Origin: Chaenocephalus aceratus
Lineage: Eukaryota > Chordata > Actinopteri > Perciformes > Channichthyidae
Direction: 5' to 3'
Length of the DNA: 64,000 nt
Assembly (NCBI GenBank): GCA_023974075.1
Contig: JAMFTG010000562.1
Coordinates: 62,001 to 126,000, forward strand
A model generated the notes under the pieces. That model did not search any database. It saw only the letters and a list, made by a program, of their open reading frames with translations, and was not told the DNA's origin. Positions 42,321-53,334 of this stretch are shown here, one piece after another; positions within the stretch are counted from its first letter, which is position 1, and every line of letters starts with the position of its first letter. A program made the position numbers and the translations under genes.

Positions 42321-44163
42321 ACATTACATTACATTGCATTTAGCTGACGCTTTTATCCAAAGCGACTTACAATAAGTACATTCGACCAGGAAGACACAAC
42401 CTTGAGGAAAACAGAATCATATAAGTACATCAGGTTTCATAGAGCCAATCAGTTCAAGTGCTACTCAACTGGCTTTAGATAAGCCAGTCCTTTATTAGTA
42501 TATAAGTGCTCTGTTAGCAGTTCTTTGTTAGTCATTCTATCGCTCTAAGTGGAGTCGAAAGAGATGAGTTTTCAGTCTGCGCCGGAAGGTGTGTAAGCTT
42601 TCTGCCATCCTGATGTCAATGGGGAGCTCATTCCACCATTTAGGAGCCAGGATAGCAAACCCACGTGTTTTTGCTGATGGGAACTTGGGTCCCCCTCGCA
42701 GTGAGGGTGCAGCGAGTCGTTTGGCTGATGCAGAGCGAAGTGCACGCGCTGGGGTGTACGGTTTAACCATGTCCTGGATGTAGGAAGGGCCAGATCCATT
42801 CGCAGCATGGTACGCAAGTACCAGTGTCTTGAAGTGAATTCTAGCAGTTACTGGAAGCCAGTGGAGGGAGCGGAGGAGCGGAGTGGTGTGGGAAAATTTA
42901 GGAAGGTTGAAGACCAGACGAGCCGCTGCATTCTGGATGAGCTGCAGAGGTCGGATGGCACATGCAGGTAGACCAGCCAGGAGGGAGTTGCAGTAGTCTA
43001 GGCGTGAGATGACGAGAGCCTGGACCAGAACCTGCGTCGCTTTCTGGGTCAGCTGGGGACGTATCTTCCTGATGTTGAAAAGCGTGTATCTGCAGCAGCG
43101 GGTTGTAGCAGCGATATTTGCAGTGAAGGACAGGTTGTTATCCAGGATCACACCCAGATTCCTTGCAGTCTGGGTCGGAGAGACAGCAGAGGTGCCGATG
43201 TTGATGGTCAGGTCAAGAGTGGGACAATCTTTTCCCGGAAGGAAAAGCACTTCAGTTTTGTCAAGGTTGAGCTTGAGATGATGAGCGGACATCCACTGAG
43301 AGATGTCAACTAAACAAGAAGAGATGCGTGCGACCACCTGGGTCTCTGAGCGGGGAAAGGACAGAATTAGTTGGGTGTCGTCAGCGTAGCAGTGGTATGA
43401 AAAACCATGCGGGCTAATGACAGATCCGAGCGAGTTTGTGTACAGGGAGAAGAGGAGGGGACCAAGAACAGAGCCCTGAGGGACCCCTGTAGTTAATTGA
43501 CAAGGGTCGGACTCGGACCCTCTCCAAGTTACCCTGTAGGTGCGGTCTTTGAGGTATGAGGTGAGGAGGGAAAGTGCAGAGCCTGAAACTCCAAGTTCTT
43601 GGAGAGTGCGAAGGAGGATCTGATGGTTCACCGTGTCGAATGCAGCAGACAGGTCCAACAGGATGATGACAGAGGAGAGGGAGGCTGCTTTAGCAGTGTG
43701 CAGTTCCTCAGTGACAGCAATGAGGGCAGTTTCTGTGGAGTGACCTGCCTTGAAACCAGACTGGTGCGGATCCAGAAGGTTGTTCTGATGGAGATAACAG
43801 GAGAGTTGTTTAAAGACAGCGCGTTCAAGTGTTTTAGACAGGAACGGGAGGAGAGAGACAGGCCTGTAGTTTATAACATCAGACGGGTTGAGAGTGGGTT
43901 TCTTCAGGAGAGGGTTTACTCTTGCCTCCTTGAGACTGTTTGGAAAGTGACCAGAAGTTAGAGAAGTGTTGATGAAATGGGTGAGAAACGGTAGAATATC
44001 AGGAGCGATAGTCTGAAGGAGGTTTGAAGGGATAGGGTCCAGAGGACAGGTGGTAGGGCGGGCAGAGGTAATGAGGGTAAGAACCTCACTTGGCGAGAGA
44101 TGGGAAAAAGTAGTTAGTGTGCCGGTTGACCGTCGGTCAGGTGATCCAGCGGTGATACCCTGC
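42321..44163 (-). mobile_element. L2-type LINE, 5'-truncated
   Basis: About 1.8 kb on the minus strand. It covers the later part of the polyprotein from a TCPLDPIPSNLL-like segment upstream of the reverse transcriptase to the C-terminus, then the 3' UTR with GACGCTTTTATCCAAAGCG and a short ATGTA tail at about 42322-42345. The endonuclease is absent. Same family as 4288-4675 and 27566-27625. Confidence 0.9.
42537..43658 (-). pseudogene. L2 LINE reverse transcriptase, partial
   Basis: 373 open codons. Motifs in order: LDLSAAFDTVNH (RT palm, first catalytic Asp), TTGVPQGSVLGPLLF, YHCYADDTQLI (catalytic YADD), LKLNLDKTEVLF, ARNLGVILD, then the thumb/C-terminal region with RPLQLIQNAAARLVF, SLHWLPVTARI, FAILAPKWWNELP and THLFRLHLER before the stop. 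Upstream the protein continues in other frames (43658-44163), so at least one indel precedes the long frame. The family copies its own RNA by target-primed reverse transcription; this copy lacks the endonuclease and cannot move by itself. Confidence 0.9.
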
Positions 44164-44721
44164 TAACTCTACTACAAACGGCGATGAAAATGAAACCGAC
44201 TGCACGTTTTGTGTAGCACACAGTTATTAAACCTCCTTGTCAACATAAATACACACGCACAAAACATTTAGCAACCCGGTACGTAGCTACAGCTGTGCCC
44301 GCGAATTCCTGGCTCGCAAATTCGCGGGTCTAGCTATGTACTGAGTGTGTGTATTTCGCGGGTTGAGTGATGTACAATGACAATGGCATCCCGTGGAGGA
44401 ATTCTGAAATGTTTTACCGTTAATCACAAAAACGCACAGCAGAACCAGACCCTGGAGCGCCGGCCTCTTTATTTACTTACTCCTCTTCATCCCCTATGGG
44501 TAATAAGGCTGAGAAGAGAACCCTCCATCGTATTTAGTCCTTAGCAATATGCTACGCCTCTCCCCATGTAGGGATGGGTACCGAGCCCCGGTATTAAACG
44601 GGCCCCGGGCCGGAATTATTAAAGACAGTGGTAACGTTAAGCTCAGCCGTTATCGGACTTTTTATCGGTACTGGAGACATTTAAAAAATATATGTCATAT
44701 GTATTATTGCTACATGCACAT
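44164..44721. other. Residual hAT sequence between nested elements
   Basis: Non-coding sequence bounded by the LINE and the Gypsy LTR. TAGGGATGGGTACCGAG at about 44569 looks like the start of another non-autonomous DNA transposon, but no second end was found. Confidence 0.4.
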
Positions 44722-45013
44722 TGTAATGCCCCTGTGGGTTCATCAGTGGAGAGGGTGTGGCTGTCCTGTCTTGGCTGCATTGATCGCACTGATTGCAGTA
44801 ACTCAGGGCACCTGGGTCTGGTGCTCTACAGCTATTTTAAAGCCTCTCTGCTCCTGTCTGTTCTCTCTCTCTGCTTTTTCCTGCAGGCACCCGGCTCTGA
44901 TGAGTATAAACCATGAGTTGACTTGAACAGTGTGGTGCAAATAAACACCTTTACCTACCCGTTGACATGTTGTGTCTCCTTTTTGTTGTGGCCTTTTGAG
45001 CCAGGTCGCAACA
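44722..45013 (+). repeat. 5' LTR of the Gmr1-like element
   Basis: 292 bp. Contains GAGTATAAACCATGAG (TATA-like) and GCAAATAAACACC (poly(A) signal) in the expected order, followed by TGTTGTGTCTCC. Confidence 0.94.
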
Positions 45014-45571
45014 AATGGGGGCTCGTCCAACGGGTTATTTGTTTAAAACGTTTGTGTAGTGCTCAGAGCACATGGTGTCATTGAGCAGCTGATTCATTGT
45101 TGTGGTCCAGCTGTGTGCTGGCTACTCGCTGCTATTTGGGGGACACATCATGTATTTTGGGTTTTAGGAAGCTGTAGTGTTTGACATGTCGTCAGGTTTT
45201 GTGTGCCAATCAGAAGGTAAGATGTTGCTGTTTGTTACGCTTTTGTAAAAGAGATGTTCCCCGCTAGGCTTAAGTGGCGTTTCCCCTTGGGTTGCGTCTG
45301 TTTTTTGTTTTTTTCATAGTGTTGTGGCGACGTGGTTAGTGTCAGCTGTTTTCGGACAGCTGTCTCGGGGGCACGTCCGTGTGAGTTATTGGTGTTACCT
45401 GCGTGCAGGTCGCTCCATAACTCCGCCGGGTTCCAGTGCGTAATTACCCACCGCAAGCCACATGAAGACTTGGTGAGATTAGGAAGATTTTGTTTAGGCA
45501 GTTAGTGGGAAATTCTCTGTTGGGTTAATGCGTGCCCATGCGTGTTGACAGTTTAATACTTTGCTTTCTGA

Positions 45572-46950
45572 TTGGCTATTATGACTTCTTTGTCAGCGTT
45601 TGTGGATGCACCCTCAGTGTCTTTCTTAGATTGCCAGAAGGCGCAGTTGGTCGAAATAGCAGAGCACTATGACATTGCTGTTGTGGGGAGCAAGCGGAAA
45701 CATGACATTAAAACTGTCATTGTGTCATCTTTGTTTGAGCAGGGGGTGTTGCAGAAGAGTGAGTCTGGTGCGGCAGGGTTCGTGCCGGTAGTGGTTCAGA
45801 CAGCTGGTTGGTCATTCGAGCAGCAAAAGGAGCTTTTGGCCATGCAGTTTGATCAGGAGAGATTGCAGTTGAAGTTGGAGATGAGGGGTCAGCAGCAGGA
45901 GGTGGAGAAGCGTTTAGAGGTGGAGAAGATGCTGGAGGTGGAAAAGATGAAATGTGAGGTGGAACATGCTAGATTACGGCTGACTGGGAGAGGGCAAGTT
46001 TTCTCCAGGGGAGGATGGTGGTGATAGGTCGGCATCAGCGATATCATTTCTTACTTGCGATTAGTGCCAAAGTTCGATGAGCGTGACCCGGAATTTTTGT
46101 TCACTCTATTTGAACGCATAGCAGAGGCAAGAAACTGGTCAGATTCGGACAGAGTGCTGTTACTTCAGTGTGTATTCACTGGGCGAGCACAGGAAGCCTA
46201 TTCAGCTGTTTGTGGCGAAAATGCTTTGGACTATGATGGAGTAAAATCTGCGGTGTTGAAGTCTTACGAACTGGTTCCTGAAGCGTATCGTCAAAGGTTC
46301 AGAAGTTGGGTCAAGGGAGATAAGCAGACACATGTGGAGTTTATCCGTGATTTAACTTCTCATTTTCAGCGGTGGTGCGCGGCAGCAAAGGTTGCAAGTT
46401 TTGACGGTCTTTGTGAACTCATTGTCTTGGAACAATTTAAAGACATTCTCCCTCAGCGTGTGGCCACTTATGTGAATGAACAGAAACCTTCTACCGCGTT
46501 TAGAGCTGCTGAATTAGCGGACGATTTTGTGTTGACACATAAGGGCAGTTTTACTGAGAAGTATTCTAGGGGTGATTGGAAACGTGGAGAAGACAATGGC
46601 TATGCCCGCAGTGGTGCAAAGTTTTCACCATGCTCCTCCCGTAGATTTGTAGGTACAGGGCGACCTGAGGGGGCCAAAGTGGGCCTATGTCATTATTGCA
46701 GAGGAGGGGGTCATTGGAAGGAGCAGTGTCCGTTGCTGGAAACTAAGGGGAAGCCTCGTTTGTCACCACATGCTCCAGACATGTGTTGTTCTGCCGTGTT
46801 GGATAAAAAAACGTTGGGTGTAGGCTCGGGCATGGTGCCTGATAGGAAGCCGGTTTGTGCCGACCCGGATGCGGGTTCTGGTTTTGAGCCGTTCATCACT
46901 GAAGCGGTTGTATCAGTAGTCGATAGTGACAAATATGTGCCGATTAAGGT
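45572..46950 (+). pseudogene. Gmr1-like gag
   Basis: Starts at ATG 45572. The N-terminal ~150 residues end in a coiled-coil-like Glu/Lys-rich repeat (EVEKRLEVEKMLEVEKM). A double stop at 46022-46027, bracketed by small indels, interrupts the frame, which resumes in the same phase at LRLVPKFDERDPEFLF. That is the start of a capsid/SCAN-like domain (FERIAEARNW, AYSAVCGENALDY, SWVKGDKQTHVEF, LIVLEQFKDILP). A CCHC zinc knuckle follows at 46689-46732 (C-HY-C-RGGG-H-WKEQ-C). Gag packages the RNA. The interruption near 46020-46055 leaves it non-functional as read. Confidence 0.82.
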
Positions 46951-47250
46951 GTTGCGTTTTTCGTCAGAGACAGAAACGGGGGATTTTGTGCTGATGAGGG
47001 GCATGGAGATGGGCTTGATCCCTGTGCCACGGCATACAATAGTGCTGGATTGTGAGCTGGTGCAGGGAGTTGTGTCTATCGGCGTGCGTCCCGCGTTGCC
47101 ACTTGATGGGATACATATGATTTTGGGCAACGATCTCGCTGGTAGTGCTGTGTGGGCTGGTGTGCCACCGCCTGTGGTGGTTTCCAGGCCGGTGGCATCT
47201 GGGGAGCCAGATGAGAGTGGTTTGCAGTTTCCAAGTGTGTTTCCAGTTTG
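46860..47250 (+). pseudogene. Gmr1-like protease region lacking the active-site triplet
   Basis: In frame with gag and integrase. The flanking parts of a retropepsin-like domain are present: FITEAVVSVVDSDKYVPIKV, then GDFVLMRGMEMG and DGIHMILGNDLAG with the usual ILGNDL end. The catalytic Asp-Thr/Ser-Gly that should follow the first strand is absent. The text jumps from PIKVLR directly to FSSETETGD (46940-46980), as if about 15 codons were removed in frame. A processing protease could not work. The domain call is from the retained flank motifs and context. Confidence 0.6.
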
Positions 47251-47389
47251 TGCTGTGACACGTGCACAGAGCCGTAAAATGTCTGCTGACCCACCTGTTT
47301 CGGAGTGTAGCAAAAGTAATGTGGTACATGTGGTCTCACTGGCGGATCTCCCTTCGTCGGTGTCAAAGGAGGACTGGGTCAGGAGTCAG

Positions 47390-48620
47390 AAGGACGATTC
47401 ATCTCTTTCTGCTCTGTGGACTGAGTTGTTGCCGGCAGAGAAGGTCAGAGACATAGCCCAGGGTTATTTTGTTCAGGGGGACTTGCTGGTGCGTAAGTGG
47501 GTGCCCTGTGTTGGTGATGCTGTGAGGGAGGCAATGTTTCAGGTGGTGGTGCCAACTAGCTTTCGTGATGTGATATTGCAAACTGTGCATGATAGTGGTG
47601 GACATTTGGGGATAAAAAAAACCTATGACAGTGTCCTACGCTATTTTTTCTGGCCTCGGTTAAAGCGCGATGTTGCAAGTTATATTAAAACATGCCACAT
47701 ATGTCAGTTCACTGGTAAACCAAGTCAGGTGGTGAATCCTGTACCTCTCAGTCCCATTCCAGCCCTTGGTCAACCTTTTGAGCATTTGATCATAGATTGT
47801 GTGGGGCCGTTGCCTCCATCTAAGTCCGGTTGTGCGTACATGCTTACTATAATGTGCCAGACTACAAGGTATCCTGCAGCGTTTCCCTTGCGCTCCATTT
47901 CAGTGAAGCCAGTAGTTAGGGCTTTAACCCAGTTCATCTCCACATTTGGGATCCCACGTGTGATTCAAAGCGACCAGGGTACCAACTTTACTTCCCATAT
48001 GTTCAAACAGATCCTACAGCAGCTGGGGGTCAGGCATAACCGTGCGTCGGCTTACCATGCCCAAAGCCAGGGGGCGCTAGAGCGGTTTCATCAAACATTG
48101 AAGTCCATGCTGCGTGCTTATTGTATGGAAATGGAGAAGGACTGGGAGGAGGGACTTCCATGGCTCATGTTGGCGTCCAGGGAAGTCGTTCAGGAAAGTA
48201 CAGGGTTCAGCCCTAATGATTTGGTCTTTGGGCATAAGGTGCGTGGTGTGTTATCTGTTCTCCAGGATAGTTTGGTTGAGGGTGAGCCACCTACAAAATT
48301 TAGTGGACTATGTGGAGGGCTTTTGTCATCGCCTGTATCTAGCGGTGGATATGGCAAGGAAAAATGTAGCTGGTGCTCAGGCTAATATGAAGAGACTCTA
48401 TGACCGTAAAGCAGAGTATCGCGAATTCAGCCCAGGGGATCAGGTGTTGGCTTTAATGCCACTGCAGGTCTCACCATTCAAAGCCAAGTTTGCTGGCCCG
48501 TACACTGTTGAGAGTAAAGTGTCGGATCAAAATGACTTGATTGCTACTCCAAATCGGAGGAAGTTGTCTCAACTGTGTCACGTCAACCTCCTGAAACCGT
48601 ACTATGTTCGTGATACCGTT
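47390..48620 (+). pseudogene. Gmr1-like integrase, one frameshift
   Basis: Follows the protease region in the same frame (46055-48385), upstream of RT. It has the N-terminal zinc-binding HDSGGHLGIKKTYD...CHICQ, then the catalytic core: Asp in LIIDCVGPLPP, Asp in IQSDQGTNF and Glu in SQGALERFH, with exactly 35 residues between the second Asp and the Glu. A one-base shift near 48290-48320 moves the C-terminal part to another frame (48114-49073), with MARKNVAGAQ, YDRKAEYREFSPGD and the GPY/F module KFAGPYTVES. All catalytic residues are intact; only the frameshift breaks it. Confidence 0.9.
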
Positions 48621-48749
48621 GGGGATAGCTTCATGGCTAAAAAGTTGGGTGTGGGCCCCATAATGATGGTTGATTCTGTGCTTTCAGATCGAGGGTTGGC
48701 TGAGGAGTGTGATGTTAAGGCACCAGATGAACCTGTTATGTCTGGTAGG

Positions 48750-50164
48750 CTGAGGAATTCGGAGTCGTTATGCCAATTGGATCGCTTGTTGAGTCACTTA
48801 CCGGCAGCACAGAGAGATGAATTGGCGGCTTTAATCGGGAAGTTTGTGGTACTGTTCGGCGATACGCCATCGCGCACAACTCTCGTAGAGCATGATATCG
48901 ACGTGGGGGACAGTCCTCCAATTAAGCAGCGATTTTATCGTTGTCCTGCAGATAAACGTAGGGTGCTGGAGGCTGAGGTCCAGTACATGTTGGACAATCA
49001 GATTGCAGTACAGTCGTTCTCCAGTTGGGCGTCTGCTGGTTGGCAAATCAGATGGGTCTCCGCGGTTTTGTAACGACTATCGTAAGGTTAATAAGGTGAC
49101 AAAAACAGATTCTTACCCGTTGCCGCGGATGGAGGACTGTATTGACTTGGTGGGCTCTGCTAGATTCGTCAGTAAATTCGACTTGTTAAAGGGGTACTGG
49201 CAAGTTCCTTTGACAGCGCGTGGCCAAAAGATTTCAGCGTTTGTTACACCTTTCGGTCTGTATGGAGTAAGTGATGAGTTTTGGGCTTTGTAATGCGCCA
49301 GCGACATTTCAGCGCCTCATGAACATGGTGATAGCAGGTCTTGAGGGGGTTGCTGTTTATCTTGACGACGTAGTGGTGTTTAGTGACACATGGGATGACC
49401 ACATCAAACGCATTGGTGCTCTGTTCTGTCGCCTGGCTGAGGCACATCTCACTGTTAACCTCGCCAAGTGTGAGTTCGCTAGGGCGACAGTGACGTACCT
49501 TGGCCGGGTGGTCGGCCAGGGACAAGTTCGTCCGGTAGACGCGAAGGTGCGGGCCGTTTTGCAGTTTCCTGTGCCCACTACTAAGAAGGAACTCATGCGG
49601 TTCCTAGGTCTGGTCGGGTACTATCGCGCCTTTTGTAAGAACTTCTCCACAGTGGTTGCGCGCCTGACTGATTTGCTGAAGGGTACAGTCAAGTTAATTT
49701 GGTCTGACCAGTGTCAGGCAGTGTTTGAGAATTTGAGGACCCTGTTGTGCTGTGCTCCGGTTCTCACTGCGCCGCGCCTCGATGAGCCGTTGATGGAGGT
49801 TGATGCTAGTCATGTTGGGGCAGGTGCGGTTTTGCTGCAAGAGGTTGAGGGTATTGATAGGTCAGTTTGTTACTTCTCAAATAAGTTTAATTCGTACCAA
49901 CTCAATTACTCAACAATCGAAAAGGAGGCATTGGCCTTAATATGGGCCCTCCAGCACTTTGAGGTGTATGTGGGTTTTGGGAGTAGCCCAGTTGTATTTT
50001 ATACCGACCATAATCCCCTTACCTTTCTCTGTTCACTTAACTGTCCGCACCGGCGGCTGATGAGGTGGGCCCTGTTCCTGCAGTCCTATAGTTTGGACAT
50101 TCGGCACATTAAGGGCAAGGACAACGTTGTGGCGGATGCTCTCTCTCGTGCCCCGGTGGGGTAG
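48750..50164 (+). pseudogene. Gmr1-like reverse transcriptase and RNase H, frameshifted
   Basis: RT begins in the frame ending at 49073 (VEHDIDVGDSPPIKQRFYR), shifts near 49020-49060 to KSDGSPRFCNDYRKVN...FVSKFDLLKGYWQVPL, and shifts again near 49270 to MSFGLCNAPATFQRLMN, AVYLDDVVVFSD (catalytic) and LGLVGYYRAF. RNase H follows with VDASHVGAGAVL, YSTIEKEALALIW and FYTDHNPLTFL, then IKGKDNVVADALSR and a stop at 50162-50164. So two indels break RT, while RNase H is intact. The last codon lies about 70 bases before the polypurine tract. Confidence 0.9.
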
Positions 50165-50237
50165 GAAGTCTCTCTGGCTCTGGATATTTGGTGTTGTTTC
50201 GGGGATCCCTTTGGGGCCTCCGTCTTAAGGGGGGGGC

Positions 50238-50529
50238 TGTGATGCCCCTGTGGGTTCATCAGTGGAGAGGGTGTGGCTGTCCTGTCTTGGCTGCATTGAT
50301 CGCACTGATTGCAGTAACTCAGGGCACCTGGGTCTGGTGCTCTACAGCTATTTTAAAGCCTCTCTGCTCCTGTCTGTTCTCTCTCTCTGCTTGTTCCTGC
50401 AGGCACCCGGCTCTAATGAGTATAAACCATGAGTTGACTTGAACAGTGTGGTGCAAATAAACACCTTTACCTACCCGTTGACATGTTGTGTCTCCTTTTT
50501 GTTGTGGCCTTTTGAGCCAGGTCACAACA
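50238..50529 (+). repeat. 3' LTR of the Gmr1-like element
   Basis: 292 bp. Differences from the 5' LTR: third-base A/G near the start, TTT/TGT in the CTGCTT block, GATG/AATG before the TATA-like motif, and CGC/CAC near the end. Confidence 0.94.
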
Positions 50530-50533
50530 ACAT

Positions 50534-50950
50534 ATCGCAATTTTAAACTCGGTTTCTAATATGCAATAAGACTACAACATGCGTCTATGATGTATTTGAG
50601 CTTTCCAATCCAGACGAGATCTCTCTGTCCCGTCTGTGTGCGAGGGGGCAGGGCAGTTTGTAAAGGTCTCCTGACTGTGTTACAGACTGTCATCCTGGTT
50701 AGTGGTTACTCTGGGTTCTGTCTTCAGGACAGTGTTGGATTTTTTTGTTAATTGGATGGGACTAGATTGGATTCAATATTAGAGTAATTTTCTCGTTTGT
50801 GGGTTTGTTTAAATATATTTGGCCTTTGTTTATGTGATTAAATGATTTACTCAAATAAAAAGGTTGATGAATTAATCTAATGATTTGTATGATGTGTTAT
50901 TTATGTTAAAGGTCATTTTGAATGATTTTAACTAATGATAATGTAGAAAA
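50534..50950. other. Residual hAT sequence
   Basis: Non-coding flank inside the second composite hAT. Confidence 0.4.
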
Positions 50951-51063
50951 ACTAACATTTTAAATTCGGGATGGTCCACATTAATTTCGGGACGGCTTAG
51001 ATTGTATTTCGGGACGGTTCCGGGAGGATGGTGAAAAAAGTTAGTCGAGAGCCCTGCCCCACC

Positions 51064-52454
51064 ACCAGGCCCAGGCCCAGGCCACGCCAACCAAGCACAA
51101 TTGCTGTAACCACACCTCCAGAACCCAACCCACTCATTTATGCTTTAAATAACTCTACCTGTACAGGCTTGCATCTATCTTGTAGTCCAATACTAACTGC
51201 ACAATATTTACTGACACTGAGCTGTGAAAATATAACACTTATGGGGGGACAGGGCTGCTGAGTCTAGAGATGGATCTGTTGGTCCTGGCACCAGGGGGAG
51301 GGACAACTGATTTAGTATGAATAGCTGCTAAAAATGTACCTGCATTTACTAAATGTCAGCTAAAAGAGCAGTGAAATTAAAAACCTGTATAGATATTAAC
51401 AGTACTAAATGTCAGCTTACTAAAAAAAAAACATTATTATTTACAATGGACTACGGGTAGCTAACAGACACATTTCCACCACTCATAGACCACACCCACC
51501 TTTTCTTTGAAAAGCCCTCTCATTGTCTTTCTCTCCTTTATTTTCTCTTTTGAAAGCCTGACTTTGTGAGTCGTTGAGACATCGTACACACGTAAGTACT
51601 GTACTAGCGTCCCTGCTCCTAACATGCTCTCACTCTCTGCTAGAAATTGCCGGCGGTGCTGCACCGCGTTTGGAGGCAGGACCAAACCATTACATGTAAA
51701 TAGAAGGGGGTGTACAGAGGCTTTGGATAATTAACTTTTGGAAGAAAATAAGTTAAATGAATTGTAGGTTTAGTGAGTACATTATCAATATAATGTTCTA
51801 TTAATGTTAATTATTGATGAATGATGAAAAGTTACTAAACATTTTTGTCTTAATGTTCTAAAATAGTTTGGGCCCCTGTGGTGAGGGTGTTTGGGGTGGC
51901 CGTGGCCCAGCCTAGCTACAGCTGCGGAGCTTCAGTCAATACCACCAACAGTCTATTTCCTTAAAATGGTACATATCGATGAATCTATATTGTCATCTTC
52001 AGGTGATTAAATCTGCATAATGTCCCTGTACAATAAGATTCGGGCATTTTGTAATCCAGTGAGGAAATCCAAGACCAGTAAATATTGATTGATTAAACAA
52101 CACTAAATACAATGTTAGTGTATCTGTTCTAAATGTACCTTGGAGGGATATTTTTCAAGTTGGAGCTATGTGCAACTCAAGGCATATGCTCGAACGGGAG
52201 CTGCCTGGACGCTGTGATCATGTTGCGCGCACTATCCGTGCTGAGTGTGCTGACTTTTCGTACAATGTCCCTCTGTCTGCTTCCTGCATAAAGTTAAGTG
52301 CTCGGCGCAGTTGTCGGTGAAATGTCGCTCCTCTGTTTTCATTGAAACAGCTCCTTATATCCGTTAGCACAGCTAGCTAGCACCAGATAGTAACAACAAC
52401 AATACACGTAAGGCGTGCGTGTTCCCTCTCTCTCGCGCCACACATACTATTTAC
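51064..52454. other. Stretch without recognised gene
   Basis: Short open frames only. The GGGTGGCCGTGGCCCAGCC block at about 51894 resembles the inner end of a fish hAT terminus but no boundary can be set. Confidence 0.35.
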
Positions 52455-52533
52455 ATTGCTTTTAAAAATCGTTCTGTGTGACAAGAAACAATGGTGAAAT
52501 CGTGTTGGTGAACACGAAATGCCGTGAGAGTGT
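52455..52533. repeat. Partial terminal arm of the 12-15 kb long-TIR family
   Basis: ATTGCTTTTAAAAATCGT and ATCGTGTTGGTGAACACGAAA plus TGCCGTGAGAG match the outer end of the arm at 14890-14970 with moderate divergence and lack the final bases. A truncated or solo arm. Confidence 0.75.
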
Positions 52534-52640
52534 GTTGCTCCACAATGATCAATAACAGCGAACGGATGGTCAAAGTAAGGTACAAATACACAGAATCACA
52601 CTAAGCCTGGTTAGTGTTGCCTGACTCTATAAAGTGTGGT
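52534..52640. repeat. Fragment shared with the MITE at 57.4-58.4 kb
   Basis: GAACGGATGGTCAAAGTAAGG, AGAATCACAC and AAGCCTGGTTAGTG match 58037-58140 at roughly 90% identity over about 105 bp. Confidence 0.82.
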
Positions 52641-53330
52641 TTTTTTTACAAGTGTGTGGTTGCGTTCTAGTCACTTTGCTCAGCGCTAGGGTTGTAATAT
52701 GACATATGCTTTGGGTGTGTGTATAAGTTTGCTTACATTTTGGTAGAGCCCCCCCTGGAGAAAAATGCATCAGCCGCCACTGCATAAAAGACGTTTTTAG
52801 CTTAACTAGTTGGGTACGCACTCCTACTGACAATGGCGATCTGTTGCACAACCCTTGTGGCCAACATTTAAAAGTACATTACATATGAGTGTTTAGAAGC
52901 TCAATGACTGCTTATAGCGCTTTCGCCTGCTCTTGGGATCCCTGAGTCCTCTACCAGAAGAGGAGCTGGAATACTGGGTGGGAAATGTGGGGGGAATCAG
53001 ACAAGATTGTTTGTGCCTGTCTGGATGGACTGCTCATATGTTTTGGAGAGATGGATGTTTTTTGGTGTGTTCTGAGCAAGGGTTAATGTGTGTTTCACAC
53101 AACAATTATATCAGCTAATTCTCATTGGGGCCATGCAACAATATCATTTTTTCCCAAGCTAGAGTAGACGTGATATTACTTCAGCGTTGTTAACATGGTT
53201 ATCTTTATACGTCCATGAGGCAGTCAGCAGAGTTACTCTAATGCGGAAGTGGGTTCAATGGCACACCCTCCTGGGGACGCAATCATGTGATTGGCTTAAA
53301 AAGAAGCAGACATCTGATTGGCCACAGACA
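52641..53330. other. Stretch without recognised gene
   Basis: AGCCGCCACTG at about 52772-52782 resembles a hAT end (reverse complement CAGTGGCGGCT) but has no partner. Otherwise nothing is seen. Confidence 0.35.
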
Positions 53331-53334
53331 CTTC

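Larger units (their letters stand above)
44722..50529 (+). mobile_element. Gmr1-like Ty3/Gypsy retrotransposon
   Basis: Two 292-bp LTRs (44722-45013 and 50238-50529) differ at about four positions, start TG and end CA, and are flanked by the 4-bp duplication ACAT (44718-44721 and 50530-50533). A primer-binding site TGGGGGCTCGTCC (tRNA-Pro type) lies at 45016-45028, and a polypurine tract (AAGGGGGGGGC) ends at 50237. The coding order is gag, protease region, integrase, reverse transcriptase, RNase H. Integrase before RT within an otherwise Gypsy-type element is the hallmark of the Gmr1 group described in fish. Confidence 0.9.
42222..51055. mobile_element. Second composite hAT element with nested LINE and Gypsy
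   Basis: Left end CAGGGCTCGAG at 42222 and right end TCGAGAGCCCT at 51055, with the 8-bp word GCCCCACC directly outside both (42214-42221 and 51056-51063). Both ends share the rare GGGACG repeats in their subterminal regions (near 42285-42310 and 50965-51025). Inside are an L2 LINE (42321-44163) and a Gmr1-like Gypsy element (44722-50529). The hAT residue is about 1.2 kb without transposase. The terminal repeat is imperfect by a base, so the boundary could shift by one. Confidence 0.72.

Noticed and set aside
42589..43961. Plus-strand frames of 64 to 120 codons
   Set aside because: They are antisense to the L2 reverse transcriptase, whose minus-strand motifs are unambiguous.
46711..47605. 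Minus-strand frames of up to 200 codons
   Set aside because: Antisense shadows of the Gmr1-like gag-protease-integrase frame.
41571..52782. One giant hAT from CAGTGGCGGAGCC (41571) to AGCCGCCACTG (52782)
   Set aside because: The flanking 8-mers differ (GCTGTGTG versus CATAAAAG) and the terminal repeats diverge after nine bases, so the ends probably belong to different elements.
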